63,554 bases of DNA from assembly GCA_937927775.1 (NCBI GenBank), contig CALBEF010000001.1:1-63554 (forward strand), given 5' to 3'. This document shows positions 45,901 to 54,698 of the stretch, piece after piece. A program made the position numbers and the translations under genes. This stretch comes from an uncultured Anaerolineae bacterium. GTDB taxonomy: Bacteria; Chloroflexota; Anaerolineae; J036; Brachytrichaceae. How positions within the stretch are numbered: position 1 is the first letter of the stretch; every line of letters starts with the position of its first letter. Below the pieces are notes generated by a model. It was given only the letters and a program-made list of their open reading frames with translations. It was not told the origin of the DNA and ran no database searches.

Positions 45901-47061
45901 TCCGACCGTTTGCCCGGTCAACCCTGTGACGCGCCGGGCGCGCGCATGTGCCGTTGAGATCACCTGATCGTAGTCGTCCAGCAGGCCGTCGAGCACGGAT
46001 TCCCAGCGCCGGCTTTCTGCCACGGCGCGCGCTTCTGCCGACAGCCGGCGGGCCAGAGGCGCGTCGGTCACAATCGCGCGCGTCGCCTCAACCAGCGATT
46101 GTCTGTCTTCAGGGTCGAACAACAGGCCAGAGGCGCGGTCGCTCACGAAGTCGAGCACACCGCCTGAGCGGGCAGCCACTACCGGCAGGCCGGAGGCCAT
46201 TGCCTCCAGCACCACATTGCCGAACGTCTCGTTCGCGCCTGGGAAGATGAAAGCGTCGGCGGCGGCATAGGCGCGCGCCAGGTCGTCTCCGCGCAGATAG
46301 CCGGTGAAGACGGCGCGCCCGTCGCTGAACATCTGCTCGAGCGCAGGCCGGCTGGGGCCGTCGCCCACGATGGCGAGACGCGCCTGGGGGATGGCGTCGA
46401 GCGCGGCGCGCAGCCAGTCGATGCGCTTCTCTGGCGCAAGCCGGCCGGCAAACAACAGCAACGGCGCGTCGGGATGCCCATTGCTAAGCCTGTGCCGCCA
46501 CTCTGCGCTGCGTTGACGCGGATGGAATCGCTCGGCATCCACCCCCCGGCTCCACACCTTGACCCGCCGGAAGCCGTGCGCCTCCAGATCGCGCTGCGTG
46601 GCGCGCGAAGGGCACAGGTTCAGGTCGGCCTGATTGTGAATCCAGCGCAGGTAGCGCCGCAGCGGTTCGACCGCGAGGCGCAGCCCCCAGCGCGCGGCGA
46701 AGCCGGGCACATCGGTGTGATACGACGCCACGCTGGGCAGACCCAGGCTGCGCGCGCGCCACAGGCCGGCTACGCCCAGCCAGACCGGATTGAGGACATG
46801 CACAATGTCCGGCTTGAAGTGTTTCAAATGCGCGATCGCGGCTGGAATGCGCGTCACCAGGCGCAGTTCGGGGTAGAGCGGAAAGGGGAATGTTGAAAAT
46901 CCGATGACTTGTGTGCTGGCATAGCGCGCCGGCCCGCCGTTGGGCGCCAGCAACAGGCTGGTGTGCCCACGCCGACCCAGATGCTCCAGCAGATGGCACA
47001 ACGTGTTGACGATGCCATCCACCTTGGGCAGGAATGTCTCGGTGATTAGCGCGATGCGCAT
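45892..47061 (-). CDS. SqdX-like glycosyltransferase family 4 (probable glycolipid synthase)
   Basis: 389 residues, GT-B fold. The start [21 protein letters not shown] and [52 protein letters not shown], and the donor-site [25 protein letters not shown] all resemble cyanobacterial SqdX and related mannosyl/glucosyl-diacylglycerol synthases. It should transfer a sugar from a nucleotide donor to diacylglycerol at the inner membrane face. Last of three genes below a TTAA-type box region; replacing phospholipid by glycolipid is a known phosphate-starvation response. Confidence 0.85.
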   Translation of the reverse strand: MRIALITETFLPKVDGIVNTLCHLLEHLGRRGHTSLLLAPNGGPARYASTQVIGFSTFPFPLYPELRLVTRIPAAIAHLKHFKPDIVHVLNPVWLGVAGLWRARSLGLPSVASYHTDVPGFAARWGLRLAVEPLRRYLRWIHNQADLNLCPSRATQRDLEAHGFRRVKVWSRGVDAERFHPRQRSAEWRHRLSNGHPDAPLLLFAGRLAPEKRIDWLRAALDAIPQARLAIVGDGPSRPALEQMFSDGRAVFTGYLRGDDLARAYAAADAFIFPGANETFGNVVLEAMASGLPVVAARSGGVLDFVSDRASGLLFDPEDRQSLVEATRAIVTDAPLARRLSAEARAVAESRRWESVLDGLLDDYDQVISTAHARARRVTGLTGQTVGSG

Positions 47062-47105
47062 GTCATGCCGCCCGTAACGCGGGATTCATCCCGCCGGCGC
47101 AGGGT

Positions 47106-47753
47106 TCATCCCGCCCGGCAACACAGAAAAGCGATTGCGTAGATCAGGCCGCCAACCAGCGCGCCGGCGATTGTCTGGGCTGGCGTGTGCCGGCCCAGTG
47201 TGATGCGCGCCCAGGCCACGAGAGGAACCAGCGCCGCGATTCCCGGCCCTGCGGCGCCGGCTATATGCCAGGCAACCACAGCGATTCCAGCGATTGCCGC
47301 AGTGTGCAGGCTGATCTTCCACCACGCCGTGACGGCTGACAGAACAAGTGTCTGAACGACCAGCGCGCACAACAAAATGGTCAGTTCGCGCGGGGCGTCG
47401 AATACAAATGACGCGCCGGCGGTCAGTGTCGCGCTGAGGATTGCCACACGATAAGGCCAGGCGCGTTCGTGGCGATGCTGCAACTCGATGCCGCTTACGC
47501 GCCCTGTCTGAACCAGCCACACCACGAACACCAGGGGCAATACCACGGCCAGCGCAATGTCGGCGAGCGACCAGGCCCAGGCTTCAGGCGTGTTTGTGCG
47601 GGCTGCAACGGCAAGCAGGCCGGCCGTTCCGACTGCCGGCGGGCTGAGCACATGAGACACGCGCAGCGCCCACCGCTCGCGCCAGGCCGGCTGACTGACG
47701 CGGATCGCCATTGCGTTGACATGCGACCACGCTCGATTGACGGTCAGTTGCAT
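47106..47753 (-). CDS. PAP2 superfamily membrane phosphatase-like protein
   Basis: 215 residues, about six membrane helices. KISLHTA (146-152, H150) and ITLGRHT (R188, H189) match the middle and last PAP2 motifs; the first Lys/Arg-rich motif is weak (LQHRHERAWPYR). It could remove phosphate from phosphatidate, giving diacylglycerol for the glycosyltransferase downstream. The start overlaps the end of the GT2 gene by 10 bp. The 44 bp after its stop hold GGGATTCATCCCG-type repeats. Confidence 0.7.
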   Translation of the reverse strand: MQLTVNRAWSHVNAMAIRVSQPAWRERWALRVSHVLSPPAVGTAGLLAVAARTNTPEAWAWSLADIALAVVLPLVFVVWLVQTGRVSGIELQHRHERAWPYRVAILSATLTAGASFVFDAPRELTILLCALVVQTLVLSAVTAWWKISLHTAAIAGIAVVAWHIAGAAGPGIAALVPLVAWARITLGRHTPAQTIAGALVGGLIYAIAFLCCRAG

Positions 47754-48484
47754 GCGCTTGAACTCCTGTGATGGCTCTTATCCTGCCTGGCATGAGACCA
47801 GTAGCCCCAGTCGCGGCCGCGCCAGCGCGAGGGGATCAGGTTGAAATACAGCAGCGCGCAGCGCGCCGCCGAGTGCAGCGTCTTGGCCAGCGCGCCGCGC
47901 TCCAGCCGGCGGTGGTCGCGCTCATACACAATCAGGCCGGGGTCGAATCGCACCCGGTAGCCATGCCGCTGGATGCGCCACACCACTTCCGAATCTTCAT
48001 TGCACGCAAGCTGCGTGTCAAAACCGCCGACGGCCTTGAGCGCCAGCCGGCGCATCAACAGGTTGGAGCCGGACGCGGCGGCAACCCCCAGCGCCTGACA
48101 CCATCCCTGCGCGCGCGCGAACCAGCGATAGTAGTTGCCAAAACCGGTTGTTGACAGCTTCGGCCCGTAGATCACATCGCACTTTGATATGGCCTGCGCG
48201 CGCGCGAAGTAATCCGGCGCGAACGAGATGTCGGCGTCGGTGAAGAGCAGCCAGGATGTGCGCGCCAGGTCTGCGCCGATCTGGCGCGCCTGCGCGATGT
48301 TGCACGCGCGTTCCACGATGCGCGTGTTGGCCGGGCGCAACCTGCGCGCGATCGCCGGTGTGTCGTCGTCGCTCGAATCGACCACGATGAGCTGAACTGC
48401 ATCGGGAAGGGAAGCCAGAAAGAAGGGAAGATTGCTCGCTTCATTGCGTGTCGGCACAACGATGCTGATGTCACGAATGTCCAC
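47744..48484 (-). CDS. Glycosyltransferase family 2
   Basis: 246 residues, GT-A fold: SIVVPTRNEASNLP, the metal-binding TDAD in LLFTDADISF, and the acceptor-side NEDSEVVWR. The C-terminus is basic and hydrophobic without clear membrane helices. Start GTG at 48484 is chosen because GGAGG lies 9 nt upstream; the longer frame from 48529 would start with TTG and lacks family similarity. It opens the three-gene run with the PAP2 and SqdX-like genes. Confidence 0.85.
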   Translation of the reverse strand: MDIRDISIVVPTRNEASNLPFFLASLPDAVQLIVVDSSDDDTPAIARRLRPANTRIVERACNIAQARQIGADLARTSWLLFTDADISFAPDYFARAQAISKCDVIYGPKLSTTGFGNYYRWFARAQGWCQALGVAAASGSNLLMRRLALKAVGGFDTQLACNEDSEVVWRIQRHGYRVRFDPGLIVYERDHRRLERGALAKTLHSAARCALLYFNLIPSRWRGRDWGYWSHARQDKSHHRSSSACN

Positions 48485-48556
48485 AACTGCCCGCCTCCGG
48501 GCGCCTTTGGCCCGGCGCCCAGCTTTCAAATGCCACTATACGCGGGGCGGGATAAG

Positions 48557-48605
48557 CCAGCATTGTCAGCAGGTTAACTGCTGGTTAATGGCGGGGCGCG
48601 ATGAT
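48557..48605. promoter_or_regulatory. Pho-like box pair upstream of the glycolipid genes
   Basis: TTAA cores at 48574 and 48585 (11 bp). On the minus strand GACAAT (48567-48562) lies only 10 bp from the nearer core; on the plus strand GATGAT (48600-48605) is 15 bp from the last core. The box may serve the minus-strand GT2 operon, surE, or both. Confidence 0.5.
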
Positions 48606-48611
48606 GGGCGC

Positions 48612-48635
48612 AGGGCAAGCCCGGCGGCTTGCCCT
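48612..48635. repeat. REP-like palindrome
   Basis: AGGGCAAGCC (48612-48621) and GGCTTGCCCT (48626-48635) with a 4-nt loop. No T run follows, so it is a repeat hairpin rather than a terminator. Confidence 0.7.
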
Positions 48636-48678
48636 ACAACTCATCTCTCGCGGTTGCATCATTGCGTCCTGACCCAAC

Positions 48679-48722
48679 CTTAAACCGGCGATAAACGAGC
48701 GTTAACACCCGCAATCCACAAT
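48679..48722 (+). promoter_or_regulatory. Triple Pho-like box and -10 of surE
   Basis: Cores TTAA 48680, ATAA 48691 and TTAA 48702, exactly 11 bp apart, then CACAAT (48717-48722) exactly 15 bp from the last TTAA. The surE ATG follows 53 bp later with its own GAGGAA site. Confidence 0.7.
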
Positions 48723-48775
48723 GGCCTTCAATGCGCCGGCGGTGAAGACGCGCATTTCCAGTTGAGGAATACAAG

Positions 48776-49624
48776 ATGAACTTTCTATTGACCAACGATG
48801 ATGGCGTCACCGCGCCGGGATTGTGGGCCGCAGCAGGCGCCCTGGCCGAGCTGGGCCGGGTGCTGATCGTTGCCCCATCGGGCAATTGCAGCGGGTTTGG
48901 CCCGGCCTATCCGCCGGGGCAATCATTGTCTTTCTTCCCCTATCGAAATGGCGGCGATCATCCGGCCGGCGTCACGGCCTTCGGACTCAACGCCACGCCG
49001 GCCACCTGCGCGCACGCGGGTCTCAGCGGCATCTTTGGTGTCGAGACCATCGACCTGGTCGTGAGTGGCGTGAACGAGGGCGCGAACATGGGGCGCGATG
49101 TGTTCTATTCCGGGACGGTTGGCGCGGCGCTCACGGCGCATTTTCTGGGCAAGACGGCAATTGCCGTGTCGCTGGTGGTCGAGCCGGGGCGCCCGGCGCA
49201 CTGGGAGTCGGCCCGCCAGGTTGTGCGCGATGTGGTTGACATGTGCATCGAGGAGGAGCGGCGCGCGCACCGATCCGGGCAGACTGCGCCCTCGCCGGCG
49301 CTGTACAACGTCAATGTGCCGAATCGCGTCGCAGCGGACTTGCGCGGCCTGCGCATGACCGGCCTGAGTGCGCATTCGTTTCTGCCGGCCACACGCTTTG
49401 AGCGCGCCTCCGACCAGGCCCTCATCCGGCGCGCCGAGCATGTTCCACCGCTCAGCTACGAACTATGGAGCGATGCCTGGGCAGTGGCTCAGGGCCACAT
49501 TTCCGTCACGCCGTTGCAGCCGGCTCAGAACGCGCTGTCTGCGCAGATTGCGTCCGCCGATTTGTGGACTGCGCCGGCGGCCTTGCTGGAGGCAATGCCG
49601 CAATACGCGCTTGGCTCTCACTGA
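48776..49624 (+). CDS. surE: 5'/3'-nucleotidase SurE
   Basis: 282 residues. Metal ligands D8 and D9 in TNDDG, S39 in NCSG and N100 in SGVNEGANMG, plus YSGTVGAA, are all present. It removes phosphate from nucleotides. GAGGAA 7 nt upstream. A triple TTAA box precedes it, consistent with a phosphate-recycling role. It converges on the phosphatase-superfamily gene, 34 bp apart. Confidence 0.93.
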   Translation: MNFLLTNDDGVTAPGLWAAAGALAELGRVLIVAPSGNCSGFGPAYPPGQSLSFFPYRNGGDHPAGVTAFGLNATPATCAHAGLSGIFGVETIDLVVSGVNEGANMGRDVFYSGTVGAALTAHFLGKTAIAVSLVVEPGRPAHWESARQVVRDVVDMCIEEERRAHRSGQTAPSPALYNVNVPNRVAADLRGLRMTGLSAHSFLPATRFERASDQALIRRAEHVPPLSYELWSDAWAVAQGHISVTPLQPAQNALSAQIASADLWTAPAALLEAMPQYALGSH

Positions 49625-49658
49625 CGCCCGGCGGCGCGCATCTGCAGGGCCGGCGCGC

Positions 49659-50948
49659 TCACAGTTCACACACCAACAGCGGGATTTCCATCTCCTCGCG
49701 CGTCAGGCCGCCATGATGGCCGAAGTATTTCTGCGCGAACCTGCCGCGCTGATACCAGTACACCGATTCGCCCTTGAAGGGCAGGATCACCAGATTGCCC
49801 ACGCGGGACAGGAATCTGGCCGACGCCGGCTGCGGCCCGAAGAAGCCCTGTTCGATCAGGGCGCGTGTCTGCAACACCAGCGCGCGTCCTTCCAGATGCC
49901 GGCTCAAGGTGTGTTGCGCGGCCTCAAGTTTGGCGGGGTACACATGCAGGAACAAATCGCGCGGCGACCCGGCCGGCGCCAGCGGCGAGCCATTCCGATC
50001 TGTTTGCAACCAGCGCCGCAATCCGCGCAACCCGCTCTCGCGGTTCAAGTAGATCGTGGTAGCCGGGTCGATCTCGACCTGGCCGTGGTCGGCGGTGATC
50101 ATCAGCAGCACGCGCTGCGCTGCGCGCCGCCGGCCGGCCAGCCGGTCGAGCAGATGCCGTTCCAGCGCGACCAGCAACAGGTCGATTTCGGCATCGATCT
50201 CATCCGAGGCCGGCCCGTGTTCGTGGCCGGCGGTGTCCATGTGCGCCAGATACAGCATGTAGTAGCCGGGCTGCTCCTGCGCGGCCAGCAGCTTGCTCAG
50301 CCGGACGAGCGCTTCGGGCACGGTCTTGACCGGCGCGATATGCGCTCCTTTCAACAAGTGACGCGACGGCGCGCTGCGCGCAAACAGGTTGCTCTGCAGG
50401 GCATAGGATTGCACGCCGCTGAGCGCGAGGCGTTGATGGAGCGCGCGTCGTGGGAAGACCTCAGCCGGCGTGATGCCGGCGCCGGTCAGCGTGTCGCGCG
50501 CAGTCTCGCCGGCGAATGAGAACATCAGCGGCGCGATCAAAGCGTTGAGCGAGGGCGCGTATTGATGCCACTCGTACACGCCGCTCTGGGCCGGCGCCAG
50601 GCCGGTGTGCAAACAGGTCACATGCGCAGCGGTGGTCGATGGGAACATGGCGGTCAGTTTCGACGCCACGCCGCGCTGGATGAAGTGCTGAAGAAACGAA
50701 TAGCGGTCGGCGCGCTGCTCGAAGAAACGCCAGCCGAAACCGTCGATCAGGATCAGCACAACGGCGTCGTAGCGACGCGCCGGGTGGGGAAGCGCGTCGG
50801 CGGGCAGCACAGGCCCGGCGTCGCCGGTCAGCAGGTTCACGATGGTGTGCGGCAGGCGATAGAAGTTGTAGGTGTCGTACAAAGGCCGGATGAAGGGCGG
50901 CGTGAATGTCGCGGCTGCCACAGCTTCGAGCGAACGCGGGTTGAGCAT
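49659..50948 (-). CDS. Alkaline phosphatase superfamily protein (phosphodiesterase-like)
   Basis: 429 residues. Metal/nucleophile region LILIDGFGW (D69) and FPSTTAAHVT (T105 or T106 nucleophile), then YLAHMDTAGHEHG and ITADHGQ give the remaining ligands of the nucleotide pyrophosphatase/phosphodiesterase family. No signal peptide is seen, so a cytoplasmic phosphodiesterase or a phosphoglycerol-type hydrolase is possible. TAGAAT is 6 nt before the ATG, without a Shine-Dalgarno: probably leaderless. No TTAA box upstream. Confidence 0.85.
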   Translation of the reverse strand: MLNPRSLEAVAAATFTPPFIRPLYDTYNFYRLPHTIVNLLTGDAGPVLPADALPHPARRYDAVVLILIDGFGWRFFEQRADRYSFLQHFIQRGVASKLTAMFPSTTAAHVTCLHTGLAPAQSGVYEWHQYAPSLNALIAPLMFSFAGETARDTLTGAGITPAEVFPRRALHQRLALSGVQSYALQSNLFARSAPSRHLLKGAHIAPVKTVPEALVRLSKLLAAQEQPGYYMLYLAHMDTAGHEHGPASDEIDAEIDLLLVALERHLLDRLAGRRRAAQRVLLMITADHGQVEIDPATTIYLNRESGLRGLRRWLQTDRNGSPLAPAGSPRDLFLHVYPAKLEAAQHTLSRHLEGRALVLQTRALIEQGFFGPQPASARFLSRVGNLVILPFKGESVYWYQRGRFAQKYFGHHGGLTREEMEIPLLVCEL

Positions 50949-50975
50949 GGCGCGATTCTACACAGCCGACGAATA

Positions 50976-51037
50976 GGGTGCATTTCCCAGCAGGGGCAAT
51001 CCGCCGAGGTGCGCGGCGGATAAATCCGTGCGCAACG
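50976..51037. repeat. Dispersed 62-bp repeat, copy A
   Basis: It aligns without gaps over 62 bp with 55569-55630, with 52 identical bases by my count. The first 30 bp also match 62501-62530 at the transposase end (25/30). Confidence 0.75.
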
Positions 51038-51090
51038 TCAGGCGAAGCCGCCTGCGCCGGCTGTGCGTGACCACTACAATACACCCACGT

Positions 51091-51120
51091 GTATTCGCGT
51101 TCATTCGCGTTCATTCGCGG
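51091..51120. repeat. 10-bp tandem repeat before the lactonase gene
   Basis: ATTCGCGTTC repeated nearly three times, 20 bp before the lactonase start codon. It is in the 5' untranslated region if the TACAAT at 51074-51079 is its -10 box. Confidence 0.65.
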
Positions 51121-51139
51121 ATCAATCAGGAGAGTAAAG

Positions 51140-52195
51140 ATGCGCGCCTATATCGGCACCTATACCCGTGGCGACAGCAAAGGCATCTACGTGTGCGAGC
51201 AGGACGCCGACAGCGGCGCGTTGCGCATTGTAGACGCCACCTTCATCGAGCATCCTTCGTTCCTGGCCCTGCATCCCGGCGGGCGCTATCTCTACGCCGT
51301 CAATGAGACCGGCGACGCCGGCGCAACGGGGGCAGTGAGCGCGTTTGCCGTGGACACAGGCAATGGCCGGCTGTCGCTCATCAATCAGCAGTCGGCGCTG
51401 GGCACGGCGCCGTGCCATCTCAGCGTGGATCGCAGTGGCCGGTGCGTGGTGGCGGCAAACTATGGCACGGGCAACGTGGCGGCGTTTGCGATTCGCGCCG
51501 ATGGCGGGCTGGCGCCGGCCGGCAGCATGCGCCAACACGTCGGGGCCGGCCCCAACGCGCAGCGACAGGAAGGCCCGCACGCGCACTCCGCCGATGTGAC
51601 GCCGGACAATGCGCTGGCTGTTGTGGCCGATCTGGGGATCGACAAACTCATGCTGTACCGGCTTGACCCCGGCGCGGCCATGCTCACGCCGCACGATCCG
51701 CCGTTTGTAGCGTTGCCGCCGGGCTGCGGCCCGCGCCATCTGGCTTTTCATCCGAATGGCCGTTTTGCCTATGTGATCACCGAGCTGGCGAACACGGTGA
51801 TCGCGCTGGCCTGGGATGCGGCGCGCGGGTCGTTTGAGGTGTTGCAGACGGTGAGCGCCCTGCCGGCCGGCTGGACGGGCGAGAGTTACTGCGCCGAGAT
51901 CTGCGTTCATCCTTCAGGCCGCTTTGTGTACGGCTCCAATCGCGGTCACGACAGCATTGCCGTTTTTGCGGTGGATGTGGCGAGCGGGATGCTGACACCG
52001 GCCGGCCACGTTTCGACGCTGGGCAAGTGGCCGCGCGGCTTCGCCCTCGATCCGGCCGGCCGTTTCTGCTATGTGGCGAACGAGCACAGCGATTCGATCG
52101 TGGTCTTTGAAGTAGATGCAGCCAGCGGCGCGCTCACCCCTGCCGGACACACCTTGCGCGTGCCCAGCCCGGTGTGCGTGCTATTTGCCGGCTGA
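51140..52195 (+). CDS. Lactonase family beta-propeller protein (6-phosphogluconolactonase type)
   Basis: 351 residues with seven-bladed propeller repeats: FLALHPGGRYLYAVNE, PRHLAFHPNGRFAYVITE, AEICVHPSGRFVYGSNRGHDSIAVF, GFALDPAGRFCYVANE. The family includes YkgB/Pgl-type lactonases. No signal peptide, so a cytoplasmic role in the pentose phosphate route or in another sugar lactone step is likely. Start 51140 follows AGGAGA; the upstream in-frame start at 51089 lies in the 10-bp repeat. Its end overlaps the convergent gene by 15 bp. Confidence 0.87.
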   Translation: MRAYIGTYTRGDSKGIYVCEQDADSGALRIVDATFIEHPSFLALHPGGRYLYAVNETGDAGATGAVSAFAVDTGNGRLSLINQQSALGTAPCHLSVDRSGRCVVAANYGTGNVAAFAIRADGGLAPAGSMRQHVGAGPNAQRQEGPHAHSADVTPDNALAVVADLGIDKLMLYRLDPGAAMLTPHDPPFVALPPGCGPRHLAFHPNGRFAYVITELANTVIALAWDAARGSFEVLQTVSALPAGWTGESYCAEICVHPSGRFVYGSNRGHDSIAVFAVDVASGMLTPAGHVSTLGKWPRGFALDPAGRFCYVANEHSDSIVVFEVDAASGALTPAGHTLRVPSPVCVLFAG

Positions 52196-52999
52196 CCGTT
52201 CGTTTGACGCGCCGATACCGAAAATCCAGCCTTCGATCCGGGCGGTCTCGCGCTCGTCAGGGGGGAGGGCCGGCTGCCAGTGCGCGCTCAACGCGCCGCT
52301 CTGGTCAGCTTCCTGCATCCAGCGCGCTACCACATAGGCATCCTGCTGATGCGGCGAGCGGTTCTCGGCGGGATAGCGTTTGTTCCACAGGCGCGGGTAC
52401 ACCTCGACAATCACCGAGCGGCCTGCCGGCGGCTGCCACCCGTCGAACGGCCAGAAGTGAACCGCGCTTCCCAGGCGTCGGCGCAGAAAACGCAGCCAGG
52501 GCAGGCCGGCATAAGTGGATTTGGCGACGCTGCCCTGCACGTCGAAGTGAAATACCGATTTGGCTGCGCCGGCGCGTGTCTCGGTCAGCCGCCGCCAGCG
52601 CGGGTCGCCGACGCGCGCCGCGCCATGCCCGCAGATGCCATCGCGGATGAAGTCCACATACGTGTTGGGCGCGTCGGTCGGCCAGTGGCGCTGAAAGTCG
52701 TCCAGAAAAGCCGGCCAGTCGAGCGCCAGTTTGTAACGCTCGAAATAGGCCAGCGGAAAGGAGAAGCCGTGATCGATGCCCACCAGTGTGGGCGGGCCGT
52801 CGTGCAGCATGTCGGCCAGCCATTCGGCCAGCCCTCGGCGCGTCCAGTATTTGCGCGGGCTGGGCGGAGGCGGAACTTCGACCGGCTCAGGCATCGGGTC
52901 TGCTCCAACAGCCAGATACACGCGCAGGCCGGGCAGACTGCTTTCGGCTGTCTCTGCGCCTGAATAATCGATGCCGATATATTGCGCAAAAGCCGGCAT
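52181..52999 (-). CDS. Predicted RNase H-like nuclease (DUF429-like)
   Basis: 272 residues. GIDYSGA at the start, VGIDHGFSFP, and later EVYPRLW and QDAYVVARW resemble the DUF429/RNase H-like fold, with D10, D104 and D228 as possible metal ligands. A central SVFHFDVQGSVAKSTYAGLPWLRFLRRRL patch also fits. No neighbour suggests a pathway. Family call is tentative; the activity is not known for DUF429. Confidence 0.55.
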   Translation of the reverse strand: MPAFAQYIGIDYSGAETAESSLPGLRVYLAVGADPMPEPVEVPPPPSPRKYWTRRGLAEWLADMLHDGPPTLVGIDHGFSFPLAYFERYKLALDWPAFLDDFQRHWPTDAPNTYVDFIRDGICGHGAARVGDPRWRRLTETRAGAAKSVFHFDVQGSVAKSTYAGLPWLRFLRRRLGSAVHFWPFDGWQPPAGRSVIVEVYPRLWNKRYPAENRSPHQQDAYVVARWMQEADQSGALSAHWQPALPPDERETARIEGWIFGIGASNERSAGK

Positions 53000-53031
53000 G
53001 GTCAGTGTTCAATGTGCAGACGAGCGCATGG

Positions 53032-54615
53032 TCAGGAGAGCGCAGCTTCGGCGCGCGCTTGCGCGGCGCGCGTTTGCTCGGCGCGCTGTCGCCCCGACTC
53101 CTGCATCGCGCGGGCCACGTTGACCGTCATCAGGATAGCCAGCCCGACGACAAAGAAGATCACCACCGAGAGGATGGCCGGCCTGAGATTGCCCAACGCC
53201 TGGTTGACAAATCCAAACAGGAACGGCCCCATCCACGACGTGCCGCGCTCGCTGATCTCGTAGATCGAGAAGAACTCCGCTTCCTTTTCCTGCGGGATCA
53301 TCTGGGCGAACAGGCTGCGGCTGAGGGCCTGGCTGCCGCCCAGCACCAGCGCGATGAACGCGCCCAGCACCCAGAACTCCAGCTCGGCCTGTGGAATGCC
53401 CAGCGCCGATGGCCCGTAGTCGCGCATGCCGAGGAAAGCGTAGATGACCACGCCCGACCAGATGAACAGACTGACGACCAGCGCGCGCTTGGCGCCCAGC
53501 CAGCCGGCCAGCCGGCCAAACGATAACGCTCCGATGAAGGCCACAAACTGAATGAACAGGATCAGCAGCGTTAGACGCTCGGTGGGGATGGCCAGTCCGC
53601 CGCGCAGCGCCGGCGCCGCCGCGAAGATGGCCGACACGCCGATCACGGTCTGGATGCCGTCGTTGTAGATCAGATAGGCCAGCAGGAAGCGGGCCGTTTC
53701 GGGCGAGGTGCGCCACTTGCGCCGGATGAAGATGGCGATCATGATCAGCGGCCCCACCACAGCCAGGAAGATGATCTCCAGCGGCAGTTGGAGGAATGAC
53801 ACGACCGGAAAGAGGATCAGGACGATGAGCGGCGAAAGCAACAGCCGGGCCACAGTCGGCGCCGGCGTCTCCATTGTTTCGCTGAGCTGTTTGAAGGCTA
53901 TGCCGACGATGTTCTCACCCTGTGGCAATGCGCGCGCGGTGCGGCGCGAGCGCAACGTCAGCCATGTCCACACCGACCAGCCCAGCCACCACACGCCGGC
54001 CGATGCCAGATTGATGCGCACGGCCAGCCCGCTATCCAATCCCAGCCGGTCGCGCATGAGAAAGAGCGCCAGGTTGAACACCAGCAGCAACCCGCCGCCC
54101 AGGTAGCCCATGGCCCATCCGAACGAAGACACGCGATCGCGCTGGTCTTCGCTGGCGATGTCCGGCAGATAAGCGTTGTAGAAAACGATGGCTGCTCCAA
54201 AGGCCAGGTTGGCGATGATAAACAGCACGCCTCCCAGCCACCACAACTCGCCCTGCACGAAAAAGAGGGCGGTGGTCGCCAGGCCGCCGATCACAGCGAA
54301 GAGCTGCAACATCTGCTTGCGGCGATGTGAATAGTCCACGATGGCGCCGAGGATGGGGAGGAAGCCGGCCTGGAAGACGACCGAGAAAGCGATGCAATAG
54401 GGCAGAAAAGATTCCGGCGCCACCGGCAGGCCGAAAAAGCGCGCCAGGCCGTCGGGGCTGGCTTTGGCTGCTGACTCGGCCAGCGTTGCCAGATACGGCC
54501 CCAGGAAGACCGTGCCCACAGTGGTGCTGAAGGCGCTGTTGGCCCAGTCATACATGGCCCAGCCGAGGATTTCGCGCCGGTTGTTCACGGATTGCTCAAG
54601 AGTGCGTGTTGCCAC
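53032..54615 (-). CDS. MFS transporter, UMF1/Atg22 type
   Basis: 527 residues, about twelve membrane helices. ILGWAMYDWANSAFSTTV at the start is the UMF1 signature; DIASEDQRDRVSSFGWAMGYLGG and IPQEKEAEFFSIYEISERGTSW are also typical. It starts with GTG after AGGAGA (8 nt). Bacterial UMF1 substrates are mostly unknown; an amino acid or sugar export role is possible. Stops 32 bp before the DUF429-like gene end, with no shared operon. Confidence 0.88.
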   Translation of the reverse strand: MATRTLEQSVNNRREILGWAMYDWANSAFSTTVGTVFLGPYLATLAESAAKASPDGLARFFGLPVAPESFLPYCIAFSVVFQAGFLPILGAIVDYSHRRKQMLQLFAVIGGLATTALFFVQGELWWLGGVLFIIANLAFGAAIVFYNAYLPDIASEDQRDRVSSFGWAMGYLGGGLLLVFNLALFLMRDRLGLDSGLAVRINLASAGVWWLGWSVWTWLTLRSRRTARALPQGENIVGIAFKQLSETMETPAPTVARLLLSPLIVLILFPVVSFLQLPLEIIFLAVVGPLIMIAIFIRRKWRTSPETARFLLAYLIYNDGIQTVIGVSAIFAAAPALRGGLAIPTERLTLLILFIQFVAFIGALSFGRLAGWLGAKRALVVSLFIWSGVVIYAFLGMRDYGPSALGIPQAELEFWVLGAFIALVLGGSQALSRSLFAQMIPQEKEAEFFSIYEISERGTSWMGPFLFGFVNQALGNLRPAILSVVIFFVVGLAILMTVNVARAMQESGRQRAEQTRAAQARAEAALS

Positions 54616-54698
54616 AGAGGTTCTCCTGCGAAAGACTGGCCTGTAGTGTGCCGGATGTGTGTGAAGGGCTGGTTAAGACGCTGACGTTGCGATGCGCG

